A DNA stretch of 64,000 bases from contig NZ_JAUSXB010000001.1 of NCBI RefSeq assembly GCF_030823375.1, positions 2,294,001 through 2,358,000 on the forward strand, read 5' to 3'. This document shows positions 8,465 through 16,725 of this stretch, piece after piece (positions within the stretch are counted from its first letter, which is position 1; each line of letters opens with the position of its first letter). The DNA comes from Pseudarthrobacter siccitolerans. GTDB lineage: Bacteria > Actinomycetota > Actinomycetes > Actinomycetales > Micrococcaceae. The notes under the pieces were generated by a model. The model was not told where the DNA came from. It saw only the letters and a program-made list of their open reading frames with translations, and searched no databases. The translations under genes and the position numbers were made by a program.

Positions 8465-10663
8465 CTAGCGGCTGGCCACCTCTTCAAGGGGTTCGGCTCC
8501 GGCCTCCCGCTGCACGGCGGCGTCGTGTTCCGGCCTGCCCAGTTTGCCGGGCCACCAGATGCGCGGACCGATGTGATAGGCCAGTGCGGGAACCAGCAGC
8601 GAGCGCACCAGGATGGTGTCCAGCAGCACCCCGAAAGCGACGATGAACGCCAGCTGCACCAGGAACATGATCGGAATGACGCCCAGCGCGGCGAACGTTG
8701 CGGCCAGGACCACGCCGGCGGATGTGATCACGCCGCCAGTTACACCGAGCCCGCGAAGGATGCCGGGCCGGGTGCCGTGCTTCAGGGATTCCTCGCGGAC
8801 CCGGCTCATCAGGAAGATGTTGTAGTCCACGCCGAGCGCCACCAGGAACACAAAGCCGAACAGCGGAACCGTGGCATCTGCACCCGGGAAGCCGAGGATG
8901 TTGTTGAAAACGAAGGCGGAGACGCCCATGGCCGCCCCGTAGGACAGCACCACCGAGAGCACCAGCAGGACCGGCGCCACAATGGAGCGCAGCAGAAGCA
9001 TCAGGATCAAGAGGATCACCACCAGGACCACCGGGATGATGATCACCAGGTCGCGCTGGGCGGTGGTGTTGGTATCCAGCGCCGTCGCCGTCACACCGCC
9101 CACCAGTGCACCCGGGTCAACGGCTTTCACCTCCGTGCGGAGGGCTTTGACGGTCTCCTCGGCCTGCAGCGAATCCGCGGCGTCCTTCAAGGTCGCGTTA
9201 ATCAGCACCCTTCCTTCACGGACGTCCGGGGCGCTGGGAGCACCGGGGGCTCCGGTGATGGGCACCGAACCTTGGGCCAGCAGGTAAGCCTCGCCGACGC
9301 CGTCGGACGCTTTCACCGTGTCCAGCACCTCCTGCGCCTTGCCCTGGCCGGCAACCACGACGGCGGGGCTGCCGCTGCCCGCGTCGAAATGGCGCGCCAG
9401 CGCGTCCTGGCCGTCCACCGCGTTGGAGGCGGTGAGGATAACGTCCGTCTGCGGGACGCCGTTTGCCTTCAGCTGAAGCAGCCCGCTCGCCGCAACCACC
9501 AGCAGCAGGACCGAAGCCACCCAGACGGTCCGGGGCCGCCGGGACACCAGGGAGCCGGTGGCACGCCACAAGCCCTTCTGGCCCTCGAGTCCGGTGACCA
9601 GCTCGGGTTCACGCTGGTCAGCCGGGACGAGCTTGGGCCGGAATGGCCAGAATGCGGCCCGGCCCAGGAGTGCCATCAGGGCGGGAAGCAAGGTCAGGGC
9701 GGCGAACAGCGAGCAGAGGATTCCCGCCGCAGCCACGGGACCCAGCGCTTTGTTGGAGTTCAGGTCGGAGAAGAGCAGGCACAGGAGGGCGATGATCACG
9801 GTGGCGCCCGATGCCAGGATGGGCTCGAAGGAGGCCTTCCAGGCTGTGAGCACACCGGCGGTGCGGTTGGTGGTGTGGGTCAGGGCCTCCCGGAACCTCG
9901 CCACAAACAGCAGGGCGTAGTCCGTGGCAGCACCGATCACCAGGATGGACAGGATGCCCTGGCTCTGCCCGTTGAGCTGGATCCACCCGGCCTTGGCCAT
10001 GCCGAAGACCAGCAGGATGGCCGCGCACAGGGCGAAGACCGAGGTCAGCAGCACCACGATGGGCAGCAGGAGTGAGCGGTAAACAACCAGCAGGATCACG
10101 AACACGGCCCCCAGCGCCACCAGCAGGAGGATGCCGTCAATGCCGGCGAAGGCTGCCGTCAGGTCAGCCGCGAGCCCCGCAGGACCGGTGACATAGGTTT
10201 TGATGCCCGCCGGGGCCGATTGCGCGACCGTATCGCGCAGCTCCCGGACAACCTCCTTCACCTCTTTGGACGAGTCGATCGGCACGATGAACTGCACGGC
10301 CTTCCCGTCCCCTGAGGGGATGGGCCCGATCACCGCACTGCCCGCCTGCAGACCTTCCAGATCATTGCGGAGGCTGGCGATCCCGCCAAGCTGTACCGCG
10401 TTCAGGGTTTCGTCGGCTTCCAGGACGATAACGCCGGGCACCTCGTCGGAATCCCGGAACTTCGCCTGCCAGTCCTGGGCGGCGGTGGCTTCGGCGCTGG
10501 CTGGCAGGAATGATGCCTGGTCATTTGAGGAGACCTCGTCCAAGCGCCCGAACGTGGGTCCGCCAACGCCCGCGAGCGCGAGCCAGGCCAGCACGAGGAT
10601 AACGGGGACGAGCCAGCGCAGCCAGAAAGGGACGCGCTCCTTGGCGGGGGAGTGGGATTTCAT
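8465..10663 (-). CDS. MMPL-family RND transporter
   Basis: A 732-residue inner-membrane exporter of the MMPL/RND type (lipid, drug or hydrophobic small-molecule efflux driven by the proton gradient). The pattern is an N-terminal membrane helix (WLRWLVPVILVLAWLALAG), a first extracellular domain, a block of helices around residues 175-350 with the RND-like GAATDYALLFVARFRE motif, a second extracellular domain, and a second block with GVDYNIFLMSRVREE. The two halves show the usual internal duplication. It is divergent from a MarR regulator, with an AT-rich palindrome between them (10711-10729), which suggests a ligand-induced efflux system. The substrate is unknown. Confidence 0.93.
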   Translation of the reverse strand: MKSHSPAKERVPFWLRWLVPVILVLAWLALAGVGGPTFGRLDEVSSNDQASFLPASAEATAAQDWQAKFRDSDEVPGVIVLEADETLNAVQLGGIASLRNDLEGLQAGSAVIGPIPSGDGKAVQFIVPIDSSKEVKEVVRELRDTVAQSAPAGIKTYVTGPAGLAADLTAAFAGIDGILLLVALGAVFVILLVVYRSLLLPIVVLLTSVFALCAAILLVFGMAKAGWIQLNGQSQGILSILVIGAATDYALLFVARFREALTHTTNRTAGVLTAWKASFEPILASGATVIIALLCLLFSDLNSNKALGPVAAAGILCSLFAALTLLPALMALLGRAAFWPFRPKLVPADQREPELVTGLEGQKGLWRATGSLVSRRPRTVWVASVLLLVVAASGLLQLKANGVPQTDVILTASNAVDGQDALARHFDAGSGSPAVVVAGQGKAQEVLDTVKASDGVGEAYLLAQGSVPITGAPGAPSAPDVREGRVLINATLKDAADSLQAEETVKALRTEVKAVDPGALVGGVTATALDTNTTAQRDLVIIIPVVLVVILLILMLLLRSIVAPVLLVLSVVLSYGAAMGVSAFVFNNILGFPGADATVPLFGFVFLVALGVDYNIFLMSRVREESLKHGTRPGILRGLGVTGGVITSAGVVLAATFAALGVIPIMFLVQLAFIVAFGVLLDTILVRSLLVPALAYHIGPRIWWPGKLGRPEHDAAVQREAGAEPLEEVASR

Positions 10664-10710
10664 GATGCCTTCCGGACAGCGACGGGAGTAGACTTGATTC
10701 CATCCTAGAG

Positions 10711-10729
10711 TATCTCCACCATAGAGATA
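10711..10729. promoter_or_regulatory. Probable MarR operator
   Basis: TATCTC (10711-10716) and GAGATA (10724-10729) form an inverted repeat with a 7-nt spacer in the AT-rich gap between the MMPL exporter and the MarR gene. It lies about 50-65 nt before the exporter start, where a bound repressor would block its promoter. Confidence 0.6.
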
Positions 10730-10851
10730 AGTGCTGGCCTAGCTTTTCTTCAGTTGATCCAATACAGAGAGGTTCCCGCGCCTGAAGTAATATCCGTCAG
10801 TACGGCCGGGCGCTGGAGCGCTCTGTTCGAAGCAGGAATGAGGAGGTAGAC

Positions 10852-11427
10852 GTGGCAGGCAACAAGGCCCCCGCCGCACCCGCACCTCCCCCGGGGGCCG
10901 GGGCCCGGAAGGGTGGGAACCCCTCGCAAGGCGGGCCTCCCCAAGGCAGGGGCCCGCACCCGCTGATTCGGCTCCTTCAGGAGTTCACGCTCGAAGCCAA
11001 CCGGTATGTGGATGCGGCCGGCGGCCGGAAAGACATGCACCGGACGGACCTGAATGCGCTGGCAGTCATCATGCGCCACACCGCAAATGGCGGCACGGTC
11101 ACGCCCGGGCTGCTGCGAAAAGAACTGAACCTCAGCTCCCCGGCCACCACCGCCCTGATTGACAGGCTGGACAGCTCCGGACATGTAGTGCGGGAGCGGG
11201 ACAGCTCCGACCGCCGGCAGGTCCACCTTCGAATGACGCCCAAGGCCTTCGAGGAGGGCGGCGCCATCTTCGCTCCGCTCTCACGCCGGATGGGCAGCGC
11301 ACTGGCCACCTTCTCCCCTGAAGAACTGGAAACGGTCACCCGGTTTATGACAGCCATGGTGGAAGCCACGGTGGCGGCGCGGGAAGAACCCGCCGGCGCA
11401 CCGGCCTCCTCCACCGCACCCAACTAA
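10852..11427 (+). CDS. MarR-family regulator
   Basis: A 191-residue MarR repressor. It starts at GTG with AGGAGGT five nt upstream. The first 40 residues are Ala/Pro/Gly-rich and probably disordered. The winged helix follows (LNLSSPATTALIDRLDSSGHVVRERDSSDRRQVHLRMTPKAF, about residues 98-140), with the conserved D-x-R-D/R wing. It is divergent from the MMPL exporter and most likely controls that gene and itself through the palindrome at 10711-10729. A strong terminator follows the stop. Confidence 0.93.
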   Translation: MAGNKAPAAPAPPPGAGARKGGNPSQGGPPQGRGPHPLIRLLQEFTLEANRYVDAAGGRKDMHRTDLNALAVIMRHTANGGTVTPGLLRKELNLSSPATTALIDRLDSSGHVVRERDSSDRRQVHLRMTPKAFEEGGAIFAPLSRRMGSALATFSPEELETVTRFMTAMVEATVAAREEPAGAPASSTAPN

Positions 11428-11475
11428 GTCGCGCCAAGTGTCGTTTTGAAGGGGCAAAACGACACTTGGCGCGAC
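11428..11475 (+). terminator. Intrinsic terminator/large hairpin after marR
   Basis: A perfect 20-bp inverted repeat (11428-11447 with 11456-11475, 8-nt loop) starts on the base after the marR stop. The left arm ends in TTTT and the right arm begins with AAAA. No T-run follows, so termination may rely on the stem itself. It also insulates the methyltransferase gene. Confidence 0.75.
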
Positions 11476-11498
11476 CTGGTTGGGGGTAGCGTTTGCTT

Positions 11499-12317
11499 AT
11501 GAGTGCGCAGCAGCCCGAAGACGACGTTTACACGCACGGCCATCACGAGTCGGTGGTCCGCGCCCATGCCGCCAGGACCGCCGAGAATTCGGCCGCCTTT
11601 GTCCTGCCGCACCTGACGCCCGGAACGGAATTGCTCGACGTCGGCTGCGGCCCGGGCAGCATCACCTGCGATTTCGCCGCACTGGTGAGCCCCGGCAAGG
11701 TCATCGGCCTGGACCGCTCGCCGGACATCATTGCCCAGGCCACGGCCCTCGCCGTGGAGCGCGAGGTGGCGAATGTCGAGTTCGTTGCCGGCAACATCTA
11801 CGATCTCGACTTCGAGGATGAAACGTTCGATGTGGTGCACGCCCACCAGGTGCTTCAACACCTGACCGATCCCGTTGAGGCGTTGCGGGAAATGCGCAGG
11901 GTGGCAAAGCCCGGCGGGATTGTCGCCGTGCGCGACGCGGACTTCCATGGCATGAGCTGGTACCCGGCCATCCCTGAGCTGGACGAGTGGATGGAGCTTT
12001 ACCAGCGCATCGCGCGCAGGAACGGAGCAGAGCCCGACGCCGGGCGGCGGCTGGTGAGCTGGGCACAGTCGGCGGGATTCACCGACGTCGCGCCCACCAG
12101 CAGCAACTGGCTTTACGCCACCGGGCAGCAGCGCCGCTGGCAGGCCCGCGTCTGGGGCGAGCGTGTGCTTCATTCGGCGTTCGCCGAGCAGGCGCTGGAA
12201 TACGGATTCGCCAACCCCGCGGACCTGGCCAGGATCTCCGCCGGCTGGCACCGCTGGGGATCCACGGACGACGGCTGGTTCCTGATCCCCAACGGCGAGG
12301 TCATCGCGCGGGCTTAG
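11499..12317 (+). CDS. Class I SAM-dependent methyltransferase
   Basis: A 272-residue methyltransferase of the UbiE/Methyltransf_11 type. SAM-binding motif I is LLDVGCGPGSITCDFA (about residues 47-62), the acidic residue at the end of strand 2 is in VIGLDRS, and motif IV is DVVHAHQVLQHL. The acceptor is unknown. ATG 11499 has a TAGCGT box exactly 6 nt upstream (11487-11492), which suggests a leaderless transcript. A TTG two codons earlier (11493), with GGGGGT upstream, is an alternative start. Confidence 0.92.
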   Translation: MSAQQPEDDVYTHGHHESVVRAHAARTAENSAAFVLPHLTPGTELLDVGCGPGSITCDFAALVSPGKVIGLDRSPDIIAQATALAVEREVANVEFVAGNIYDLDFEDETFDVVHAHQVLQHLTDPVEALREMRRVAKPGGIVAVRDADFHGMSWYPAIPELDEWMELYQRIARRNGAEPDAGRRLVSWAQSAGFTDVAPTSSNWLYATGQQRRWQARVWGERVLHSAFAEQALEYGFANPADLARISAGWHRWGSTDDGWFLIPNGEVIARA

Positions 12318-12451
12318 GCCGTTTAAGCGTCATTACCGATATCCACATAACAACTTTGCGGTCTGCCAGGGGACTGCTGCCAGGGAATATCCTCGGGCAC
12401 ATGGGCTACTACGGCGGCCATGAATACTGGGCGGAACCTTACATGGTGGAG

Positions 12452-12475
12452 GTTGACCAAGTAAGGTTGGTCAAC
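12452..12475 (+). promoter_or_regulatory. Toxin-antitoxin operator beside antitoxin start
   Basis: Perfect 9-bp arms GTTGACCAA (12452-12460) and TTGGTCAAC (12467-12475) with a 6-nt spacer end on the base before the antitoxin ATG. The weak ribosome site AAGG lies in the spacer. Phd-type antitoxins repress their own operon through such palindromes. Confidence 0.85.
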
Positions 12476-12700
12476 ATGGGACAGTACAACGTCCAGGAAG
12501 CAAAAACGCGTTTGTCTGAGCTGTTGAACCAGGTGGAAAACGGCGAGGATGTGGTGATTGCCAAAGCAGGCAGGCCTGTCGCCCGGCTGGTAAAAATCGA
12601 CGGTCCCCATAAACGGGAGCTGGGCTTCCTGGGCCCCCTGCGCATTCCTGATGAGTTCTACGAGCCCTGGAGCGACGAGGAGATGGGGGCCGCGGAATGA
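12476..12700 (+). CDS. Phd/YefM-family antitoxin
   Basis: A 74-residue antitoxin. The N-terminal half is the Phd/YefM DNA-binding domain (YNVQEAKTRLSELLNQVENGEDVVIAKAGRPVARLVKI). The C-terminal tail (GPLRIPDEFYEPWSDEEM) would wrap around and neutralise the toxin. The start at 12476 fits the family length; an in-frame ATG at 12443 would run through the operator and is less likely. The stop overlaps the toxin start by 4 nt (ATGA), giving translational coupling. Confidence 0.93.
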   Translation: MGQYNVQEAKTRLSELLNQVENGEDVVIAKAGRPVARLVKIDGPHKRELGFLGPLRIPDEFYEPWSDEEMGAAE

Positions 12701-13089
12701 TGCGGCTCCTCCTGGATACTCACGTTTTCCTGTGGGCGGTTGCGGAACCGAAGCGCCTCTCCAGCAAAGCCAGGAGTTCCATCAGCAAGCTGGAAAACCA
12801 AATCTTCGTGTCGCCGGTCACCGCCTATGAGCTGTCATACAAGCACCGCCAAGGAAAACTGCCCTCCGGAGCGGCGATCGTCATGAGCTTTGGTCGGCAG
12901 GTTGCCCATCTTTACGCTTCTGAACTCGCGGTCTCGTCGCCTCATACCGTGGCGGCAGGACAACTGGACTGGGACCACAAGGATCCCTTCGACCGCATGC
13001 TCGCTGCCCAGGCGATGGTGGAGGGACTTACCCTCGTTACCGCAGATGAAGACCTGCAGGCTTTCGACCCCGTGGCAACCCTCTGGTGA
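12697..13089 (+). CDS. PIN-domain toxin (VapC-like)
   Basis: A 130-residue PIN-domain ribonuclease toxin, partner of the Phd-type antitoxin. The acidic active-site residues are in place: D7 (LLDTHVFLW), E45 (TAYELSYK), D96/D99 (HKDPFDRMLAAQA) and D117 (LVTADEDL). In this family the nuclease cuts tRNA or rRNA; the target cannot be read from sequence. The LLDTH and DPFDR forms are typical of PIN toxins paired with Phd antitoxins. The gene is complete. Confidence 0.93.
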   Translation: MMRLLLDTHVFLWAVAEPKRLSSKARSSISKLENQIFVSPVTAYELSYKHRQGKLPSGAAIVMSFGRQVAHLYASELAVSSPHTVAAGQLDWDHKDPFDRMLAAQAMVEGLTLVTADEDLQAFDPVATLW

Positions 13090-13110
13090 ATGCGGCACTA
13101 AACTTGGCTG

Positions 13111-13734
13111 GTGCAATTTTCCCTTTGGCTCGCCCTGGCCGGCGCCGGCGTCCTGATCAGTTTCACCCCCGGCGCAGGGGCCATCAACACCATGAGCAAT
13201 TCACTGAACGCCGGGTTCCGGCGCTCCATGTGGGGAATCCTCGGCCAGCAGGCAGCACTGGTGATCCACGTGGTGATCGTTGCGCTCGGCGTGGGAGTTC
13301 TGGTGGCCAGCTCGCCCGTTGCCTTCAACGTCATCCGATACTCCGGGGCTGCCTACCTGGTGTATCTGGGTATCAGGCAGTTCCTCGCCAAGCCGGACCT
13401 TGAGCAGGAGAAAATTGCCGGCCTGAGGAACGAGCCCGCCTGGTCCATCTTCCGGCGCGGGTTCTGGGTAAACCTGCTGAACCCAAAGGCAATAATCTTC
13501 TTCCTCGCCTTTATGCCCCAGTTCATCCGGCCGGAGCTTCCCCTCCTTGCCCAGTACGCAGTACTGACGGCAACGATCGTGGCCATCGACATCCTGGTGA
13601 TGTGGTTCTTCTTTGCGGCCGCCGCCAGGTCCTTTGAGCGGTTCACCCGCAGCCCTGGCGGCCAGCTGGTCCTCAACCGGTCATTCGGCGTGCTGTTTGT
13701 GGCCGTGGGTATCCTGCTGGCCCTCCTCCACTAG
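13111..13734 (+). CDS. LysE/RhtB-family amino-acid exporter
   Basis: A 207-residue membrane exporter with about six hydrophobic segments and the family signatures TPGAGAINTMSNSLNAGFRRSMWG near the N-terminus and NLLNPKAIIFFLAFMPQFI in the middle. LysE/RhtB proteins export amino acids or derivatives; the substrate is unknown. It starts at GTG with no Shine-Dalgarno; TAAACT (13099-13104) lies exactly 6 nt upstream, so the mRNA is probably leaderless. Confidence 0.93.
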   Translation: MQFSLWLALAGAGVLISFTPGAGAINTMSNSLNAGFRRSMWGILGQQAALVIHVVIVALGVGVLVASSPVAFNVIRYSGAAYLVYLGIRQFLAKPDLEQEKIAGLRNEPAWSIFRRGFWVNLLNPKAIIFFLAFMPQFIRPELPLLAQYAVLTATIVAIDILVMWFFFAAAARSFERFTRSPGGQLVLNRSFGVLFVAVGILLALLH

Positions 13735-13859
13735 CTTCCCCGTGTTCCATCCGCCCCCCGAAGGCTATGTGACGGGAAAACACACCATCTTTACAAAAGG
13801 GTCAAGCTTTGCGGACCTGCCGCTAGCCAACAGGGTGTATTAGCACGCATGCTTAGTAT

Positions 13860-14396
13860 ATGAACTCAGCGTCGAGCCCATACAGAGTTATCGCCGTCTG
13901 CACCGGAAACATCTGCCGGTCCCCCATGGCCGAGCTGATGCTGACCGCCGCGCTGGAACGCGAAGGGCTGGACCAACTGGTAACCGTAGACTCCGCAGGC
14001 ACCACCGGCTACGAGGCCGGCCGGCCGATTGACCCTCGAGCGGCCCGACGCTTAGGCGCAACACAGCTCACGTCGAACACGCACATTGCCCGCCAGTGGC
14101 AGCACGCGTGGTTCCGGGAACGCGACCTGATCCTGGCCCTGGACATCGACCACCACGCCTGGCTCAGCGAGTCCGCCCCGGACCAGGAGTCCCGGGACAA
14201 GATCCGCATGCTCCGCAGCTTCGATCCCCGGCTGGCGGACAAAGACCTGCTGGACCAAGGCATTGAGGACCCCTGGTACGGCGGGCAAGCCGACTTCGAG
14301 ACCGTCTGGCACGAGGTCCACGCTGCCCTGCCCGGACTGCTGGACTACATCAAAGGGGCTGTCCTTAGAAACGCCCAGCTCCAGCGGCAGGCCTAG
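13860..14396 (+). CDS. Low-molecular-weight protein-tyrosine phosphatase
   Basis: A 178-residue phosphatase. The P-loop CTGNICRS is at residues 14-21 (nucleophile Cys14, Arg20) and the general acid Asp137 is in EDPWYGG, where DPYYG is usual; DPWYG is a mild variant. It dephosphorylates phosphotyrosine proteins, or arginine-phosphate in some members. The upstream gap 13735-13859 contains GCATGCTTAGTAT just before the ATG, the only promoter-like sequence seen. It is not coupled to its neighbours. Confidence 0.93.
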   Translation: MNSASSPYRVIAVCTGNICRSPMAELMLTAALEREGLDQLVTVDSAGTTGYEAGRPIDPRAARRLGATQLTSNTHIARQWQHAWFRERDLILALDIDHHAWLSESAPDQESRDKIRMLRSFDPRLADKDLLDQGIEDPWYGGQADFETVWHEVHAALPGLLDYIKGAVLRNAQLQRQA

Positions 14397-14486
14397 GCTA
14401 TAAGCATTGCCTGCTGCAGGGCCTGCTCCAGCAGGGCCAGCTCGCAGACATGAAAGCCCGGCAGGGATAACGGTACGCTCTAATCC

Positions 14487-16619
14487 ATGAGCCCAGCCCC
14501 CGTCATCATCGCCGTCGACGGGCGCTCGGGTGCTGGCAAAACTACCCTCGCCGTCGAACTGGCGGCACGACTGCGCGCCCACCACAAGGTCTCGCTGTTC
14601 CACCTCGAGGACATCTACCCGGGATGGAACGGCTTGCTGGCGGGCATCCACCGCTACGTGGCCACGGTCCTGGAACCCCTGAGCCGCGGCGAGGCGGCCA
14701 CCTGGACCAGCTGGGACTGGGAAAACCATTACGACGGCGGCTCCCGCGTCACGCTGCCCGCCGAGATTGTCATCGTTGAGGGGGTGGGGGCGGCTGCCGC
14801 TGCCGCCAGGCCGCTGCTCAGCGCCGTCATCTGGGCGGACTCCCCGGATGACATCCGCCGCACCCGCGCCCTGGACCGCGACGGCGGAACCTACGAACCC
14901 TACTGGGACCAGTGGGCTGTGCAGGAAGAGGAATGGCTGCTCGGCGACGACGTCCCGCAGCACGCCGACGTGCGTGTGCTGAACCGCGCTGACGGAACCG
15001 CCCCTGCGGACGTGCTGCAGCTCCTGCCGTACCTTCCCGCCCTGGCCCCCACCCTGTCCCCCGAACTCGCGGCGCGCCGTGCCCTCAGCCTCCGGGCCGA
15101 GCGCCTTGACCGCCGTCCGAACGCAGCCGGCTTGTTCAGTTCCCTCTATGGGGCCTCGGCCAACGCCGTCTGGCTGGACTCTTCCAATATGGACGCTTCC
15201 AATGCTGACTCCTCCAACGGCAGCTCTGCTGCCCACGTCCGTGAGGACCGGGCAAGACCTGCAGCCGCTGAGCGCAGCCGCTTCAGCATCATGGCCGACA
15301 ACGGAGGCTTGTTGGGCCGGTCCGTGACGCACCGTTCCGGTTACAGCAGGATCGAGGCGGGCTGCGCCTCAGCCACGGTGGCAGGCCCCTTCTTCCGCTG
15401 GCTCGACACCGTGTGGGGAGACGCTGCAGTCAGCACCCCGGAAGGGTACCCCGGCGAATTCACGCTGGGCTGGCTCGGCTGCCTTGGCTACGAGCTCAAA
15501 CGGGAAACCGGCGGAACTGACCATTCTGCCTCCACCCCTGACGCAGCCCTGATCTTCGCCGGAAGGGCAGTGGTCCTGGATCATGCCGAAGGCACGGCCT
15601 GGCTCCTGGCCCTCGATGCTCCGGACGCCGATGAATGGCTGGAAGATGCCCGCACCGCTGTCGAAACAGCTGCCAGCCCCGCCGCCCAGGCTGCCGGAGC
15701 CCATGGGGGCCTTGGCACCCAGGCCAGCGGCAGCAACGGCGTCGTACTTCCGGACGCGCCCGCATTCACAAGCCGCGATAACGGTGCGGCATACCGGGAG
15801 AAAATCGCCGCCGCCCAGCACGAAATAGCCGAGGGAAACACCTACGAGGTCTGCCTGACCACCACGTTGTCAGCGCGGATTCCGGCCGCCGCGCTCGACC
15901 CGTGGCAGACCTACCTGGCCCTGCGCCGGAAAAACCCGGCGCCCTTTGCCAGCTACCTTCGGCTCGGCAGCCTGCACGTAGCGAGCACCTCGCCCGAGCG
16001 CTTCCTGAAGATAGCGTCCGACGGCGGCATGCGCGCCGAACCCATCAAGGGGACCCGCCGCCGCGCCTCCGATCCGGCTGAAGACGCCGCGCTGCGCACA
16101 GAGCTTGAGACGTCGCTGAAGGACCGCGCCGAGAACATCATGATCGTGGATTTGCTGCGGAACGACCTGAGCCACTTCGCCGTCCCCGGCTCCGTGACCG
16201 TCAGCCGGCTCTGTGCCATCGAAAGCTACGCCACCGTCCACCAGATGGTGAGCACCATCGACGCACAGCTTCAGCGCGGATCGTCCCGGGCCGAAGCGGT
16301 GGCCGCCTGTTTCCCGGCCGGCTCGATGACCGGCGCGCCGAAGATCAGCACCATGGCCATCCTGGACCGGCTTGAAGGCGAAGCACGCGGGCTCTATTCC
16401 GGCGCCATCGGCTACTTCTCGCTGAATGGCGCCACGGACCTCGCCGTCGCCATCAGGACCCTGGTGATCAATGCCGGCGGCGACGGAACCTCGGAACTGA
16501 CCCTCGGCGTCGGCGGTGCTATTACGGCCGATTCAGTGCCGGACGAGGAATACGAGGAAATCCGCACCAAGGCCTTTGGGGTCCTCTCGACGCTGGGCAC
16601 ACAGTTCCCCGAAAGCTAG
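14487..16619 (+). CDS. pabB: Fusion: P-loop uridine-kinase-like domain + PabB (aminodeoxychorismate synthase component I)
   Basis: A 710-residue fusion. Residues 1 to about 190 are a P-loop kinase of the uridine-kinase/UPF type (GRSGAGKT at 12-19, then VEGVGAAAAAARPLLSAVIWADSP). The rest is a PabB/chorismate-binding enzyme with KIASDGGMRAEPIKGTRRR, ENIMIVDLLRNDLS, FPAGSMTGAPK and LGVGGAIT. PabB with a PabA amidotransferase makes 4-amino-4-deoxychorismate for folate. No glutaminase domain is present, so a separate PabA is needed. The nearby gene at 18284 is a PabC-like lyase, completing the p-aminobenzoate branch. A TACGCT box 7 nt before the ATG suggests a leaderless mRNA. Confidence 0.9.
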   Translation: MSPAPVIIAVDGRSGAGKTTLAVELAARLRAHHKVSLFHLEDIYPGWNGLLAGIHRYVATVLEPLSRGEAATWTSWDWENHYDGGSRVTLPAEIVIVEGVGAAAAAARPLLSAVIWADSPDDIRRTRALDRDGGTYEPYWDQWAVQEEEWLLGDDVPQHADVRVLNRADGTAPADVLQLLPYLPALAPTLSPELAARRALSLRAERLDRRPNAAGLFSSLYGASANAVWLDSSNMDASNADSSNGSSAAHVREDRARPAAAERSRFSIMADNGGLLGRSVTHRSGYSRIEAGCASATVAGPFFRWLDTVWGDAAVSTPEGYPGEFTLGWLGCLGYELKRETGGTDHSASTPDAALIFAGRAVVLDHAEGTAWLLALDAPDADEWLEDARTAVETAASPAAQAAGAHGGLGTQASGSNGVVLPDAPAFTSRDNGAAYREKIAAAQHEIAEGNTYEVCLTTTLSARIPAAALDPWQTYLALRRKNPAPFASYLRLGSLHVASTSPERFLKIASDGGMRAEPIKGTRRRASDPAEDAALRTELETSLKDRAENIMIVDLLRNDLSHFAVPGSVTVSRLCAIESYATVHQMVSTIDAQLQRGSSRAEAVAACFPAGSMTGAPKISTMAILDRLEGEARGLYSGAIGYFSLNGATDLAVAIRTLVINAGGDGTSELTLGVGGAITADSVPDEEYEEIRTKAFGVLSTLGTQFPES

Positions 16620-16650
16620 CCGCTGCACTGCACTTTCTAAAGCACCCTAT

Positions 16651-16725
16651 TTCTATTGCACCGTCTTCTACTGCACGGTCTTCTACTGCACCGTCTTCTA
16701 CTGCACGGTCTTCTACTGCACCGTC
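16651..16725. repeat. Five-copy 15-bp tandem repeat at the 3' end of cls
   Basis: Five direct units of TTCTACTGCAC(C/G)GTC (16651, 16666, 16681, 16696, 16711; each 15 bp) alternate between CCGTC and CGGTC forms. The last unit contains the cls stop codon and its final residues (VQ). The others form its 3' untranslated region and the gap to pabB, which is convergent. Confidence 0.9.

Noticed and set aside
8525..10075. Plus-strand open frame opposite the MMPL gene
   Set aside because: Antisense, rich in Gln/His/Gly, with no domain. The MMPL frame is clearly the real one.
16651..16725. CRISPR-like array
   Set aside because: Units are contiguous without spacers and only 15 bp long, so it is a simple tandem repeat. 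No cas gene is present.
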